Assembly (NCBI RefSeq): GCF_004125265.1
Contig: NZ_RDTE01000001.1
Location: forward strand, 310,001-374,000
From: Streptomyces lydicus
GTDB taxonomy: Bacteria > Actinomycetota > Actinomycetes > Streptomycetales > Streptomycetaceae
Length of the DNA: 64,000 bases
Direction: 5' to 3'
The position numbers and the translations under genes are program-made. Every line of letters begins with the position of its first letter. Position 1 is the first letter of the stretch. Below the pieces are notes generated by a model. It was not told where the DNA came from. It made no database searches and saw only the letters and a list, made by a program, of their open reading frames with translations. Positions 52,373 through 59,972 of the stretch are shown here, in pieces.

Positions 52373-52468
52373 TGCACCTCCACGGTGAAGCGCGAGGGGC
52401 GCCCCTCCCGAGCCCATTGCCCACGAGACGGGAGGAGCGCCCAGATCAGGACGCGAGAAGAGCGAGGA

Positions 52469-52576
52469 CTACTCCTCGTCCTCCACGTCAACAGCGACCA
52501 CGACGTGGCCGGTGGCCTCCTTGGGCTGCTCCGGCGACGAGGTGCTGGCAGCGGCGTGCTGGGACTTGGACGCCAT
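52469..52576 (-). CDS. Putative RiPP precursor peptide, 35 aa
   Basis: A tiny gene upstream of TfuA in the same direction, with AAGGAGG at ideal distance before ATG 52,576. Residues 1-20: MASKSQHAAASTSSPEQPKE, hydrophilic and leader-like. Residues 21-35 are ATG followed by HVVVAVDVEDEE: a hydrophobic VVVAVDV patch then four acidic residues. No Cys, and Ser/Thr occur only in the first 22 residues, so azole or lanthionine chemistry is unlikely while backbone thioamides would be possible. The gene is separated from TfuA by 96 bp. Identification rests on size, position and ribosome binding site; no similarity to a named precursor family is known to me. Confidence 0.7.
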   Translation of the reverse strand: MASKSQHAAASTSSPEQPKEATGHVVVAVDVEDEE

Positions 52577-52660
52577 AGGTCCTCCTTGAAGGGGTTCAGC
52601 GGCCGTGTGACACGGCCCTTGGCTCTCGACAGTCAAGCGGTGGCAGCCCTGCTCGGTAAC

Positions 52661-52688
52661 CCCCACCGTGGGCCCCCCACCGTGGGGG
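52661..52688. promoter_or_regulatory. Tandem palindromes between precursor and regulator genes
   Basis: CCCACCGTGGG at 52,662-52,672 and CCCCCACCGTGGGGG at 52,674-52,688, both perfect palindromes with centres 14 bp apart. They lie 85 bases before the precursor start and 50 before the regulator start in the divergent intergenic region. This is a good candidate operator for the XRE/TPR regulator. Confidence 0.65.
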
Positions 52689-52737
52689 TATCGTCTGGCG
52701 TCAACACTCCGTCACAATGCGTAGTCCAGGGGGACTT

Positions 52738-54075
52738 GTGGGCGACTTACGTCCGTCACCAGCTCAGATCCCGCCCCAGCTCCTGCACGACCCGGACTTC
52801 GTCCGCGCCGCACGGGCCCGCGACTTCACCACCATGTTCGCCATGACGCATGACAGCCAGGTCAGCTACTGCCGGATGGCCGAAGCCTGCGAGATGAAGC
52901 ACGAACGCATCGCCAAGATCGCCCGCGGCGAGGCAACGGTGACGGCGATGGGCACGATCGAGCGCATCGCGGACGGACTTCAAATACCGGGTGCCCTTCT
53001 GGGCCTGGCTGCGCGACCCTGGGAACATCGCTCCCCGACACCTCATCTGGAGTCCGACGATGGAGACGACCCCGTGAACCGCCGCCAACTACTCCACGGC
53101 GCACTCGCCGTCGGCCTGACCGGCGCCGCCCTCTCCGCCCTGACCGACACCCGCCGATCAGTTGATCTCGCCCTCGCGGCCGACAGCGAACCGGCTGAGC
53201 TGTCCGACCTGGAACTGGCCGCCGAAGCTCACGGCTACGGCTATCACGGCCAACCCCCGACCACAGTCCTGACCGAACTCGCGGCCGACTTCGCCGCCCT
53301 CCAACCGCTCCTCGACAGTCCCCAGCCGGCCGCCACCCGCATGAGGGTGTGCCACACCGTCGGCCAAATGGCCGGGATGATCGCGATCATCCTCCACGAC
53401 CTCGGAGCCCGCCACCAGGCCAAGAAGTGGTTCGCGACCGCCGCCAAGGCCGCCAGTGAATCCGGGGACCGCCAACTACACGCCTGGGTACTCGCCCGCG
53501 AGGCCATGGTCCCGCTCAACTACGGCGCCCCGCGGGCTGCCGCCGCGCTCGCCGAACAGGCCCGGCAGATCGCCGGGACCCGGCCGACCGCCTCGGCGAC
53601 CCTTGCGGCCGCCGTCGCCGCCCGCGCATACGCCCTCTCACACCAGCCCGAACAAGCACGCCAGGCCCTGAGGGACGCCGACACGTTCATGGACAAGCTC
53701 GCCCCCTCCGCCCGGGCGGACACCTGGCTCACCCACGGCGAGCAGAAGCACCACGTCCACCTCTCCCACGCTCTCACCGCCCTCGGCGACACCCGCCGCG
53801 CGCAGGAGAGCCAGCAGCGCGCCCTCGCCCTGTCCGCCCCGACCAGCACCATGACCCGCTCCCTGCTCGCCATCGACGCCGCGGCCTGCCTCCACAAGGA
53901 CGGCGACACCCAACAAGCGTGCTGGAAGACGGTCGACGTCCTGAAGAGCCTTCCGGCCGCCTACCGCACCGGACTCATCCACCGCCGCGCCACGGATCTG
54001 TGCCGATCGATTCCGGCACACCGCCGCACCGAGCACGCATTAACCGAACTGCAAGAGCTGCTGATGGCGCCGTAG
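52738..54075 (+). CDS. XRE-type regulator with TPR-like C-terminus
   Basis: A 445-aa protein. GTG 52,738 is preferred because CAGGGGGA precedes it; ATG 52,717 is in frame. Begins VGDLRPSPAQIPPQLLHDPD. Helix-turn-helix segment: SQVSYCRMAEACEMKHERIA KIARGEATVTAMGTIERIAD in pieces. A twin-arginine-like or hydrophobic piece NRRQLLHGALAVGLTGAALS occurs near residue 110, then TPR-like helices (GARHQAKKWFATAAKAASES, HQPEQARQALRDADTFMDKL, DTRRAQESQQRALALSAPTS). Same design as the 9,936-11,300 regulator. It diverges from the RiPP operon and probably controls it and itself through the tandem palindromes. Confidence 0.8.
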   Translation: MGDLRPSPAQIPPQLLHDPDFVRAARARDFTTMFAMTHDSQVSYCRMAEACEMKHERIAKIARGEATVTAMGTIERIADGLQIPGALLGLAARPWEHRSPTPHLESDDGDDPVNRRQLLHGALAVGLTGAALSALTDTRRSVDLALAADSEPAELSDLELAAEAHGYGYHGQPPTTVLTELAADFAALQPLLDSPQPAATRMRVCHTVGQMAGMIAIILHDLGARHQAKKWFATAAKAASESGDRQLHAWVLAREAMVPLNYGAPRAAAALAEQARQIAGTRPTASATLAAAVAARAYALSHQPEQARQALRDADTFMDKLAPSARADTWLTHGEQKHHVHLSHALTALGDTRRAQESQQRALALSAPTSTMTRSLLAIDAAACLHKDGDTQQACWKTVDVLKSLPAAYRTGLIHRRATDLCRSIPAHRRTEHALTELQELLMAP

Positions 54076-54502
54076 CCCGCGCGTGAGTGATGGATGACAG
54101 CCAAACAGAGCGGGCCTCCATGGCCTTCATCGCTCCGCCTGCGCCACTGGCCCGGCCCTCGGGGAGCACAGACGGCCGTTGATCGGGCCAGCACACATCC
54201 GCGCCTGCGACAAATGCCGCTGGTAGCAGCATCCCGTACAGACACGCCACCTCGACCACCTCGTCCGGGTCGATGTCGACGTCCGTGCCGTTGATCTCAA
54301 CGGTGACGCACCCGCCAGCAGTTGGGAAGGCGTCGCGGGTCACTCTGCCGTTCGGCCAGGCAAGGATCTCATCCCTGGCCACGAGCTCGGCGGCCCGCAC
54401 CGGGATGAGCGCAGGTTCGCCCTCTTCTTCCGGCAGGCGAAGCACACTCCGGAGGATGTCGCCGAGCTGTAGGGGGAAAGTCAGCGGCGCAATCGATGCC
54501 AT
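53975..54502 (-). CDS. Hypothetical protein
   Basis: A leftward gene; start at ATG 54,502 (MASIAPLTFPLQLGDILRSV) preferred, with an in-frame ATG at 54,556. The first 120 residues look folded: GDILRSVLRLPEEEGEPALI, DEILAWPNGRVTRDAFPTAG and VEINGTDVDIDPDEVVEVAC LYG in pieces. The last 50 residues are irregular and overlap the regulator by about 100 bases, so the true stop was probably earlier and lost by frameshift. No family recognised. Confidence 0.5.
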   Translation of the reverse strand: MASIAPLTFPLQLGDILRSVLRLPEEEGEPALIPVRAAELVARDEILAWPNGRVTRDAFPTAGGCVTVEINGTDVDIDPDEVVEVACLYGMLLPAAFVAGADVCWPDQRPSVLPEGRASGAGGAMKAMEARSVWLSSITHARATAPSAALAVRLMRARCGGVPESIGTDPWRGGG

Positions 54503-54645
54503 AGCGGGATCATTCCATCGACAGATGCCGCAGGCGGACTCCTTCACCTCCTCCACCCTCGCCCCCCGCGGGCGATGCTGCCCTGGGTGATGAGCGCTAA
54601 GGCTGTTCCGCTGCCACCGACGCCGGTGAGGCCGCGGAGCGCAGG

Positions 54646-55248
54646 CTATACGCCAGGCTCGTGGTCATTGCCGTTCCGTGAAGGGGCGGCGCTGAGTTCG
54701 CCCACTGTGTATTGGTCATAGATGGTGAGCAGGTCCTCGTCGTCTGCGAGGTCCAGGGCCGCGGTCTCCTGGCATGCGACGCTGGTGAGGGTCGTGAGCA
54801 TGTGTAGCCCGGGCCACTGGTCCGGGCCGGCGACCCCGGCGAATCGCTGGCCCAGTGCGGCTCGCACGGCCTCCGTGGCCATCGAAGCATCGCCATGGGG
54901 CACGGTCGTCAGCGTGATGGCGATCTGTTGACTACCGGTCCCGGACCAACTGCCCGAGGGGCCTTCCTCCGCGAGCTGCGCCAGGGAGAGCCGGAGGGCC
55001 TGGGCCGATGAGTGGCCCGGATTCTGGTCTGCCAGGTGGATGAGCGCGACCGTTGGTACCGAACGGCAGTCCTGCACCAGACGCCGCCTCACAGGTGGGG
55101 ATGCGGCGAGCCAGGAGTGGGGTGCAGCGGTGCGTTCGAACGCTGCTGTGGCGGCGCTCTCTGCCCGAAGCGCGTCGGCCCCGTCGACCGCGAGCAGCGT
55201 GAACTGGGGGTGCGGGGCGTCGGTGTTCGCGTGGAACAGCCATAGCAT
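54646..55248 (-). CDS. Hypothetical protein, 200 aa
   Basis: Starts MLWLFHANTDAPHPQFTLLA; the frame is open to 55,272, where a GTG overlaps the stop of the secreted protein gene and could couple translation. A mixed alpha/beta protein with LAASPPVRRRLVQDCRSVPT, QIAITLTTVPHGDASMATEA and a final acidic helix (CQETAALDLADDEDLLTIYD). No Cys motif or membrane segment. Role unknown; probably in one unit with the secreted protein gene. Confidence 0.6.
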   Translation of the reverse strand: MLWLFHANTDAPHPQFTLLAVDGADALRAESAATAAFERTAAPHSWLAASPPVRRRLVQDCRSVPTVALIHLADQNPGHSSAQALRLSLAQLAEEGPSGSWSGTGSQQIAITLTTVPHGDASMATEAVRAALGQRFAGVAGPDQWPGLHMLTTLTSVACQETAALDLADDEDLLTIYDQYTVGELSAAPSRNGNDHEPGV

Positions 55249-55259
55249 CCGCGATTCGG

Positions 55260-55715
55260 TCACTTCACACACAGTTCGTCTCTGCCTTTGATCTTCTCGA
55301 TGTTGTAGTTGAACACGGTGGAAGTGATTTTCTTGGAGCCACCGGCGATCATGAATTCAGCCACGCCTTTGTAGTGGTGGCAGGCGCCGCGTGGCTTCCA
55401 GTTTGCTACGGTGCGGGCCTTGTACTTGTTCGTGCCGCTCAGGTAGCCGGTCTTTCCGACCTTTTCCCAGCCCCACCAGCGGGACCGGTAGAGGGTGACG
55501 TGGATCGAATATCGGGGAACTCGTGTTTTTGTGCACTTCAGATCCGCGTGTACGTTGACAGCATGCGGATTGGTGTGTGACTGGTGCGGATGGTCCACTT
55601 TGGCTCCGCAGCCCCAGGGGTTGGCGCCAACGGCCTGTGCACTGCCGCCGCTGATTAACGCTGCACACATCATTGTCACGACGGCTACTGCGGAAGCGCG
55701 TCGACCTGTAAGCAC
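55260..55715 (-). CDS. Small secreted protein with Cys pairs
   Basis: A 151-aa exported protein. Signal peptide MLTGRRASAVAVVTMMCAAL ISGGSAQAVG in pieces, with probable cleavage after AQA. The mature part has four Cys residues (GCGAKVD, LKCTKTRVPRYS, GACHHYKG and the C-terminal ELCVK), consistent with two disulfides, and many aromatics (YRSRWWGWEKVGKTGYLSG). Resembles small secreted Streptomyces proteins of unknown role; a protease or lytic inhibitor would fit the size but this is not shown. Confidence 0.75.
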   Translation of the reverse strand: MLTGRRASAVAVVTMMCAALISGGSAQAVGANPWGCGAKVDHPHQSHTNPHAVNVHADLKCTKTRVPRYSIHVTLYRSRWWGWEKVGKTGYLSGTNKYKARTVANWKPRGACHHYKGVAEFMIAGGSKKITSTVFNYNIEKIKGRDELCVK

Positions 55716-56024
55716 AGACCCCCCAAAGCGGTCGGCATGTAAATTACTCGAATCTGAATGCCCATCAAGGATAGACGCATCTCGTCGTCACGCGTCGGGG
55801 AAGAGTGCTAATCGAGCCACGGCGCAAGGGGGAGAAGGGTTGCCGATTGGAACGGCAGCACCAAAGGGAATCTATTTTCGAAGGGCATTGCGTGTTCATA
55901 TGACGGTGTCGGAGCGCGTCGGGTCCGCTGCGCACCCGTGCTGCGGAAGGCTGCCCACGGGTCGTGCGGCGGCGGGGCGCGGCGGCGAGGGCGCCGGACG
56001 CCAGAGCCAACCACAGACGCGAGG

Positions 56025-56058
56025 GGCTCAGTTCTTCAGGATTTCGTCGCGCACCGGG
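56025..56058 (-). pseudogene. 3'-terminal scrap of a galE-like gene
   Basis: A 34-base stretch differs at three positions from 45,660-45,693, the last codons and stop of the galE gene (PVRDEMLKD there, PVRDEILKN here, both followed by TGA). No upstream galE coding sequence is attached. Confidence 0.65.
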
Positions 56059-56094
56059 CGGCCCACACGCCAGGTCTCTGGGGGTGTGGGCCGC
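56058..56094 (-). terminator. Terminator at the end of the 56-64 kb operon
   Basis: GCGGCCCACAC and exact complement GTGTGGGCCGC, 11-bp stem with a 15-base loop. It lies 37 bases beyond the GNAT gene stop in the leftward direction. Confidence 0.65.
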
Positions 56095-56130
56095 TGTCGG
56101 TTTCGACCGGGGTTGAGGCGGCTGCCGGCG

Positions 56131-56598
56131 CTACTCACATCTCCAGGTCATGGCTGGGGCGGGGATCGGGATGAAGCCGAGGTCGGTGTAGAGGGGGAGT
56201 CCGTCCGGGGAGGCGTTGAGCCGTACTGAGGAGCAGCCTTCACCGGCGAGCCACTGCATGGTGGCGGTGATGATGGCGCGTGCGAAGCCGCGGCGCCGCC
56301 AGGCGGGGTCGGTGGCGACGGAGTGGATCTCGCCGTGGAACGGCAGGTCGCTGGTGTGGCTCGGGAAGCGCGGGACGTAGGTACCCACCGCGCAGGAAGC
56401 GAGGCCGGTCCCCTCCGGTGCATCGACAACGAAGGCGGCGAACCGGGGACCTTCCAAGAACTCCGCGAACGCCGCTTCGCACGCTGTCAGCCAGGGCCCG
56501 TCGGGGGTGGGCCGGTTGCTGTCGAGCATGATGCGACGCAGCCGGGCGAGCTCCGCTGCGTCCTTGCGTCCGGCACGGCGGACCATGGCGGCATTCAT
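56131..56598 (-). CDS. GNAT-family N-acetyltransferase
   Basis: A 155-aa GNAT protein starting MNAAMVRRAGRKDAAELARL. Motif A with acetyl-CoA loop: EIHSVATDPAWRRRGFARAI, followed by TATMQWLAGEGCSSVRLNAS and the C-terminal PLYTDLGFIPIPAPAMTW. It acetylates an amine; substrate unknown. The start overlaps the GFA gene stop (ATGA), so it is the last gene of the leftward operon. Confidence 0.85.
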   Translation of the reverse strand: MNAAMVRRAGRKDAAELARLRRIMLDSNRPTPDGPWLTACEAAFAEFLEGPRFAAFVVDAPEGTGLASCAVGTYVPRFPSHTSDLPFHGEIHSVATDPAWRRRGFARAIITATMQWLAGEGCSSVRLNASPDGLPLYTDLGFIPIPAPAMTWRCE

Positions 56599-57116
56599 GC
56601 GGCTCCTGAGGGCTGGGGAGCCTGGTCGGTGGGGTCGGGGGCAAGGGTGAAGGCGGCCCAGGGCGGGGTCTGTTCGCGGTAGGAGTGGCCGACGGGTTCG
56701 GTGCCGGTCTGGTCGGTGAGGCTGCCCGCGGTCACCATCACGATGTCTGGCGCGGTGTCATCCACGGAGACCAGATTTGTACCGCAGCGCGCACAGAAAC
56801 CACGGTGGAGGGTCGGCCAGGTCGAGAACCAGGCCGACTGCCCGCCAGGCCCCGTCCATCGCAGGGAGTTGGCGGGAAAGCCGGCCCACAGTACGGCCGG
56901 TCCGCCGCTGATCCTCCTGTCGTGAGGGCATGCGCACAGGTGGGGGTCGATCGGGTCTCCCGCCACGTGGTAGGCGATGTCCCCGCACTGGCAGTGCCCC
57001 GTCCGGATAGCCGCTACCTGTCCGGCTGCTGGTGCGGTAGTCACCGGTGCGACGGCCTCGGACCTGGGGTGGCCGGGCTTGGCCGGCTGCGGGGAGGCGG
57101 GCGCGGTGTGGTTCAT
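56595..57116 (-). CDS. GFA-family (glutathione-dependent formaldehyde-activating-like) protein
   Basis: A 173-aa protein. The GFA zinc ligands are present: HCQCGDIAYHV, LCACPHDRR and FCARCGTNLVSV, plus the strand AVLWAGFPANSLRWTGPGGQ. The first 35 residues are Pro/Ala-rich and probably disordered. Family members bind zinc in a CENP-V-like fold; few have proven activities. Despite the name, no formaldehyde function can be claimed. Confidence 0.8.
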   Translation of the reverse strand: MNHTAPASPQPAKPGHPRSEAVAPVTTAPAAGQVAAIRTGHCQCGDIAYHVAGDPIDPHLCACPHDRRISGGPAVLWAGFPANSLRWTGPGGQSAWFSTWPTLHRGFCARCGTNLVSVDDTAPDIVMVTAGSLTDQTGTEPVGHSYREQTPPWAAFTLAPDPTDQAPQPSGAA

Positions 57117-57146
57117 GGTTTCCTCGTTCGCTGCGATCGGGACGGA

Positions 57147-58238
57147 CTACCAAGCGGTGGGGGCGGTGAGTTCGGTGACGGGCTGCTGCGCGGCCCGGGG
57201 GATGCCGAGCCGGTGGCGCGCCTGGTGCACCACGGCGAGCTGGTCCGCGGCGGCCGGACCCCAGTCGAACAGCTGCAGGGCCTGTTCCGGGGTGGCCAGG
57301 ACCCGGATGTAGGTGCGGCGGGTCGCCGTGTCCACCGGCGCGACGCCGACGGAGGCGAGGACCGCGGCGTAGCGGACCCGCGCCACCGCGGGTTCGGGGG
57401 CAGACACGTACCCGATGTACGTGGTCCTGGTCACGTGGGCTGCGGCTTCCTCCGCCGCTTCGCGGTGCAGGGTGGTGACGGCATCGCCGTGGTCCTCGGG
57501 CTCGGGCGTGCCGCCGGGAAGGCACGGGGCGCCGGTGTCGGGCTCGAGGAGGAGCAGGATGCGTCCATCCGGCGCGAACATCCAGGCCCAGGACTGGCGG
57601 ATCGTGAGCGTGTCCGGGACCGGGGCGGCGTGGAAGGCGAAGTGGTGACGGGCTCGGGGCGTGTGCAGAATGCCGGCGCGGTCCAAGGCGGTGGGCGTGA
57701 GCGGGTGGCCGTTGTCCAGCAAGACGGTGCCGGCGGCGTTGATGCGGGCGCGTAGCGCCGCGAGGGCGCGGCGGGCGTCGCCTGGGGAGAGCAGGTCGGG
57801 CAGCCTGGCGGGTTCGACGAAGTCGACGGCCGTGATCTCGCTCTCGGGGAGTCGAATGGCGGAGATCTGTTCGTCGTCCCAGGTGCCGCCGTCGAAGACA
57901 TGAATCAGCTCGCCCGGAAACCCCATGGAGGCGGGGGCGTTCGAACGGGCGGCGCTGACCCAGTCGACGGCGAGGCCGCGGGCGATCACGGTGTGCACGC
58001 CGAGCTCCTCGTGGAGTTCGCGGGCGGCGCCGTGGGCGGGGGATTCGCCTCTATCGATGGCGCCGCCGGGCAGGAGGCAGGTGTCGCGGTAGTCGACGCT
58101 CTGGATCAGGACCTTTCCGTGCTGGTCGGTGACCAGCACGGAGGTGCCGGCCCATAGGGCGGCCGACGCGCGGTAGGCCCCGTACTCCTCGTCGGTCATC
58201 GCCGAGCCGGGCAGCTCGGCGGGTAGGGGAGTGCTCAT
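57147..58238 (-). CDS. Double-Nudix protein
   Basis: A 363-aa protein with two Nudix domains. The first has a near-complete box: LLPGGAIDRGESPAHGAARE LHEELGVHT in pieces, about residues 57-84. The second, near residue 240, is CLPGGTPEPEDHGDAVTTLH REAAEEAAAHV, in which the box is degenerate (the G of EExG is replaced), so it may be structural or have shifted specificity. Tandem Nudix proteins are uncommon. It probably acts on nucleotide-sugar or nucleoside intermediates of the operon. Confidence 0.8.
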   Translation of the reverse strand: MSTPLPAELPGSAMTDEEYGAYRASAALWAGTSVLVTDQHGKVLIQSVDYRDTCLLPGGAIDRGESPAHGAARELHEELGVHTVIARGLAVDWVSAARSNAPASMGFPGELIHVFDGGTWDDEQISAIRLPESEITAVDFVEPARLPDLLSPGDARRALAALRARINAAGTVLLDNGHPLTPTALDRAGILHTPRARHHFAFHAAPVPDTLTIRQSWAWMFAPDGRILLLLEPDTGAPCLPGGTPEPEDHGDAVTTLHREAAEEAAAHVTRTTYIGYVSAPEPAVARVRYAAVLASVGVAPVDTATRRTYIRVLATPEQALQLFDWGPAAADQLAVVHQARHRLGIPRAAQQPVTELTAPTAW

Positions 58239-58258
58239 CGCATTCTCCGATCAGTGCG

Positions 58259-58286
58259 GTGGCCGGCAAGTCGAGTTGTCGGCCAC
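58259..58286 (-). promoter_or_regulatory. Intergenic imperfect hairpin
   Basis: GTGGCCGGCAA and TTGTCGGCCAC pair with one mismatch around a 6-base loop, in the 51-bp gap between the deacetylase and double-Nudix genes. It may act as an internal attenuator or mRNA stabiliser. Confidence 0.35.
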
Positions 58287-58289
58287 GTG

Positions 58290-59057
58290 TCACGTGGTGA
58301 GTCGGTCCGAGGTGCCGTGGGCGGGCTCAGGTGTGAGGCGGGTGAAGTACTCGGTGCGGATGATGTCGTCGCGGGCGTCTTGGGGGAGGCGCGCGAGGAG
58401 GCCGGGCAGCGGCCGCTGGGCAGCCACCTCACCGCGGTGGGCACAGATGGCGCGCCACTTCACCGCCGCCCAAGGACCGACGTCGACCGTGGCGGTGACG
58501 TGGGAGTCCGGTACGGCAAGGATGGTCTTGCCGACGCTTTCGAGCAGAGGCCCGAGACGGCTGACCCCCGATACCGGGTGGGTGGCTGCGTAGAAGGCTG
58601 TGGGTTGCCAGGGCTCGCCTGCCCCGGGGTACAGGTGCGGCAGGGCGGCGGCGTCGACGGCCAGGCGCGTGATCTGGTGGGTGCGCCTGTGGTCCGGGTG
58701 TCCGGTCAGCTGGCCCAGGGCGTCGTGCCCGACGACGATGTCGGGCTGGAACTCGCGGATATGCGCCACCAGATGGCCGATGGCCTCGTCGAGGGGTGCG
58801 TCGATGAGCCGGGCTTGGCCCGGTGCGGACTCGGGGTTGCGGGCGTCGGCGTAGCCGAGCATCCGCGGGGCACCGGCGCCCAAGGTGGTGAGGGCGTCGG
58901 CGAGTTCGGGCGCTCGGCGGCTGTCCGCCGCCCATGTGGCGGTGACGACGCCGGTGCGGGCGCCTTCGGCGGCGTGCTGGGCGAGGACGCCGCCGGCGAG
59001 CAGGGACTCGTCGTCGGGGTGGGCGAATACGCCCAGCAGTGCTTTCGGCATCGTCAC
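58290..59057 (-). CDS. PIG-L-family deacetylase
   Basis: A 255-aa LmbE/PIG-L protein. Zinc-binding AHPDDESLLAGGVLA at residues 12-26 and the later GQLTGHPDHRRTHQITRLAV supply the conserved Asp and His. These enzymes deacetylate N-acetylglucosaminyl or related groups, as in mycothiol and aminoglycoside pathways. Together with the glycosyltransferase just upstream this suggests sugar attachment followed by deacetylation. Start GTG 59,057; ATG 59,051 is an alternative. Confidence 0.9.
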   Translation of the reverse strand: MTMPKALLGVFAHPDDESLLAGGVLAQHAAEGARTGVVTATWAADSRRAPELADALTTLGAGAPRMLGYADARNPESAPGQARLIDAPLDEAIGHLVAHIREFQPDIVVGHDALGQLTGHPDHRRTHQITRLAVDAAALPHLYPGAGEPWQPTAFYAATHPVSGVSRLGPLLESVGKTILAVPDSHVTATVDVGPWAAVKWRAICAHRGEVAAQRPLPGLLARLPQDARDDIIRTEYFTRLTPEPAHGTSDRLTT

Positions 59058-59090
59058 GTGGGCCTCCTAGGGTGTTCAGCGGGTGGGCGG

Positions 59091-59972
59091 TCAGATGACC
59101 GGCGGCCGGCCGGCGGCGGTCAGCCTGGCCACGGTGCGCCAGCCCATGGGGCGGCGCGTCTGGGCGTGGCGGGTGGTCCAGCCCTCATACATGCCGCGCA
59201 GGCTTTCGCGCAGTCCGCCGCCGCGTGCGGCCCGGGCGAGGGTGATGACGGTCCACGCGGTGAGGTAGAGAGGGATGAGCGGGGCGGGGAGGTTGCGGTA
59301 GGCGACCGAAATGCGGTTGCGGGCGGCGAGCCGGTGGAACTGCCGGTGCCGGGCCGGGCTGGTCACGGGATGGTGCATGCGGATGTCGGCGGCATACCAG
59401 CCGGTGTACCCCGCTGACCAGCACCGGTACGCCAGGTCGAGCCCCTCGTGGTACAGAAAGAGGCTGCTCTCCCACCCGCCGACTTCGTCGAACACGCGGC
59501 GGCGGACGAGGACAACGCCCTCGGTCATGGTGGTGATGGTCCCGGGCCGGCCCGGATCGCCCACACGAAGGCGGGGCACCCAGCGGCGCGGCGCCGTCGC
59601 ATCGTCCGGGCCGGTCAACCGCGGCTGCACGTACGCAGCCTCAGGGTGTTCCTCGGCCGCTGCGACGAGCCGGACGAGGACGTCGGGGCGCGGCAGGCAG
59701 GCGTCGTTGTCGAGGAAGAACACGTAGTCGGCGGGGTCACCGGCCGCGCGCAGCGCGTCGGCGCCGGCGTTGCGTCCGCCGGGGATTCCGATGTTCTCCG
59801 GCAGAGCGACGGTGAGCGCCCCGGACGGTACGACCTGCGGGGTGCACCCGTTGCCGACCACGCACACCCTGACCTTGATGCCGGTCTGGGCCAGCAGCGT
59901 CTTCTGGGCGAGGGCTTCTTGTTCGGGCCGGTCTCCCATGGTGAGCACGACGACGTCTACTCGCAGTGTCAC
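59091..59972 (-). CDS. Family 2 glycosyltransferase
   Basis: A 293-aa GT-A glycosyltransferase. N-terminal VDVVVLTMGDRPEQEALAQK, nucleotide region VCVVGNGCTPQVVPSGA, ENIGIPGGRNAGADALRAAG, and the DxD motif DND at residues 88-90 in YVFFLDNDACLPRP. RRRVFDEVGGWESSLFLYHE is the usual acceptor-side motif. The C-terminal 80 residues include one hydrophobic helix (LIPLYLTAWTVITLARAARG), suggesting membrane association. Start overlaps the end of the 115-aa gene. Confidence 0.85.
   Translation of the reverse strand: MTLRVDVVVLTMGDRPEQEALAQKTLLAQTGIKVRVCVVGNGCTPQVVPSGALTVALPENIGIPGGRNAGADALRAAGDPADYVFFLDNDACLPRPDVLVRLVAAAEEHPEAAYVQPRLTGPDDATAPRRWVPRLRVGDPGRPGTITTMTEGVVLVRRRVFDEVGGWESSLFLYHEGLDLAYRCWSAGYTGWYAADIRMHHPVTSPARHRQFHRLAARNRISVAYRNLPAPLIPLYLTAWTVITLARAARGGGLRESLRGMYEGWTTRHAQTRRPMGWRTVARLTAAGRPPVI

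Larger units (their letters stand above)
55716..56130. other. Intergenic region with galE 3' scrap and promoter area
   Basis: 55,716-55,900 is the less GC-rich upstream region of the secreted protein gene and should hold its promoter. 55,900-56,020 shows nothing. At 56,025-56,058 lies a galE-like 3' end and at 56,058-56,094 a terminator (separate entries). Confidence 0.45.
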
